Shown: piece after piece, positions 4,674 to 5,672 of the stretch
Numbering within the stretch: position 1 is the first letter of the stretch
How the letters are laid out: each line of letters starts with the position of its first letter
From: Gammaproteobacteria bacterium
GTDB lineage: Bacteria; Pseudomonadota; Gammaproteobacteria; Arenicellales; Arenicellaceae
Direction of reading: 5' to 3'
NCBI GenBank assembly: GCA_003485905.1
Contig: DNHK01000037.1
Span: 901 to 6,572, forward strand
Length of the DNA stretch: 5,672 bases
Notes under the pieces: generated by a model
Told to the model about the DNA's origin: nothing
The model's input: only the letters and a program-made list of their open reading frames with translations
The model's database searches: none
Translations under genes and position numbers: made by a program

Positions 4674-5672
4674 ATGTACAACGCGACCAAAGACCTGATT
4701 TTACCAACAACTATTATCGGCTCCCTTCCAAGGCCAAGCTGGTTTACTGAAAATATTGGCTCGAACACCTTTCTTCGGTCCATGATGAATTCCCGCTATC
4801 GTGAGCAATATACGGATGCGGTGGCTGTGCACCTCACTGATCAAGAAACTGTAGGCCTGGATATTTGTACCGATGGTGATGCTCACTACGACGAAGAAGT
4901 CGGTGGTCAAAGTTGGACGAGTTATCCTTTGTACCATATGGAAGGGTTTGATAAGGCGAACCCACAGGCGGCTATTATGCGCACTGGTGGGGTAGCTTTC
5001 CCGATGGGCCATATTCTTCATGACTATCTAGAAGCTAGAGTCATGCCCAAGATTGTTGGGCCGATTGGTCGAGGAGACTTGCAGTACACGGCGATGTGGA
5101 AGACAGCCCAGCGAATGACATCCAAGCCTGTCAAGTTTGGGACGATTACACCCGAGCTTCTCGCTGCCGCTGTGGACGATAAATATTATAAGGACCCAGT
5201 CGAACGAGTGATGGCGTTAAGTAATGCGATTAACGAAGAACTTAACGAGCTTGCAGATGCTGGCTGTCCGGTTATTCAGCTGGAAGAGCCACAGATTCAT
5301 ATGATCCCCGCGCGAGGTAATGTTTTTGGCAAGCTCGATATGAAAGCTATGGTTGATGTATTTAATAACACGACTAAGGGCCTTACCGATAAAACTGAAG
5401 TTTGGTGTCATACATGTTGGGGCAATCCATCGCAGCAAAGAATGTTTAAAGAAATCCAGAGTTATGAACCATCATTAGAGTTTTTGAATATGGTCGACGC
5501 CGATGTGCTTACATTCGAGTCTTGCAGTTCTTCGATGCAAGATATTCCAGCTATCGGCAAGATTATTACGGAGAAGAAAATTGCAATTGGCATGATTGAT
5601 CACCACTCGTTACAAATAGAGAAGCCGGAAGATATTGCCACCCGAATCAGGGATACACTGGAGCATATTCCA
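4674..5672 (+). CDS. MetE-like (cobalamin-independent methionine synthase C-terminal domain family) methyltransferase, C-terminus cut by the window edge
   Basis: The frame runs 333 codons from the ATG to the window end without a stop. The protein is a single (beta/alpha)8-barrel domain of the UROD/MetE-C type with no N-terminal MetE domain. LPTTIIGSLPRP (10-21) matches the TTTIGSFPQT opening of the MetE catalytic domain. IQLEEP (201-206) corresponds to IQIDEP, with the Asp replaced by Glu. HTC (H246, C248) and E282 in LTFESC correspond to zinc ligands H641, C643 and E665 of E. coli MetE; the last ligand, a cysteine in the PDCG-type motif, should lie beyond the edge. Such enzymes activate a thiol on zinc and transfer a methyl or alkyl group. 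Relatives include folate-independent methionine synthases and epoxyalkane:coenzyme M transferase, so donor and acceptor here are unknown. Expected full length is about 370-380 residues. Automatic annotation would probably call it methionine synthase II. It has its own ribosome binding site and probable promoter. Confidence 0.88.
   Translation, partial: MYNATKDLILPTTIIGSLPRPSWFTENIGSNTFLRSMMNSRYREQYTDAVAVHLTDQETVGLDICTDGDAHYDEEVGGQSWTSYPLYHMEGFDKANPQAAIMRTGGVAFPMGHILHDYLEARVMPKIVGPIGRGDLQYTAMWKTAQRMTSKPVKFGTITPELLAAAVDDKYYKDPVERVMALSNAINEELNELADAGCPVIQLEEPQIHMIPARGNVFGKLDMKAMVDVFNNTTKGLTDKTEVWCHTCWGNPSQQRMFKEIQSYEPSLEFLNMVDADVLTFESCSSSMQDIPAIGKIITEKKIAIGMIDHHSLQIEKPEDIATRIRDTLEHIP

Overview
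The window looks like a piece of a gammaproteobacterial chromosome. The SRP RNA–dnaX–ybaB–recR order is, from memory, the pseudomonad-type arrangement. The DnaX, YbaB, RecR and Orn proteins all read as close relatives of the E. coli and Pseudomonas versions. Base composition is moderate, near 47-48% GC by eye. A marine, Cellvibrionales-like gammaproteobacterium is a reasonable guess, but the genus cannot be fixed from the sequence alone.

Layout. Positions 1-559 (minus strand) hold the N-terminal 186 codons of a spermidine-synthase-fold, SAM-dependent methyltransferase-like protein that runs off the left edge. A divergent intergenic region of about 150 bp follows and carries a perfect TATAAT box. 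Just downstream lies the 4.5S SRP RNA gene (about 711-821), recognised from its conserved GGAA-tetraloop domain and a 12-bp closing stem. Next come four plus-strand genes: dnaX (853-2727, clamp-loader tau subunit), ybaB (2764-3087, nucleoid-associated protein), recR (3152-3754, recombination mediator) and orn (3815-4363, oligoribonuclease, GTG start). The gaps between them are 36, 64 and 60 bp with no convincing terminator, so they could be co-transcribed. A 310-bp stretch without a credible gene follows; it holds small inverted repeats and a possible promoter. At 4674 a MetE-like, C-terminal-domain-only methyltransferase begins behind a strong ribosome binding site and runs off the right edge.

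Functionally, the core is a replication and recombination housekeeping cluster. DnaX builds the polymerase III clamp loader, RecR works with RecO/RecF at gaps and stalled forks, and YbaB is a DNA-binding partner conserved between them. The SRP RNA (membrane targeting of nascent proteins) and Orn (final step of RNA decay and removal of pGpG) are essential or near-essential in many relatives but belong to other pathways. The two genes cut by the edges have known folds but uncertain substrates.

I found no mobile element, CRISPR array, tRNA or clearly new system. The points most worth following up are the stand-alone MetE-like protein, the SRP RNA overlapped by a falsely long dnaX reading frame, the lack of an E. 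coli-type frameshift signal in dnaX, and a few small palindromic elements.
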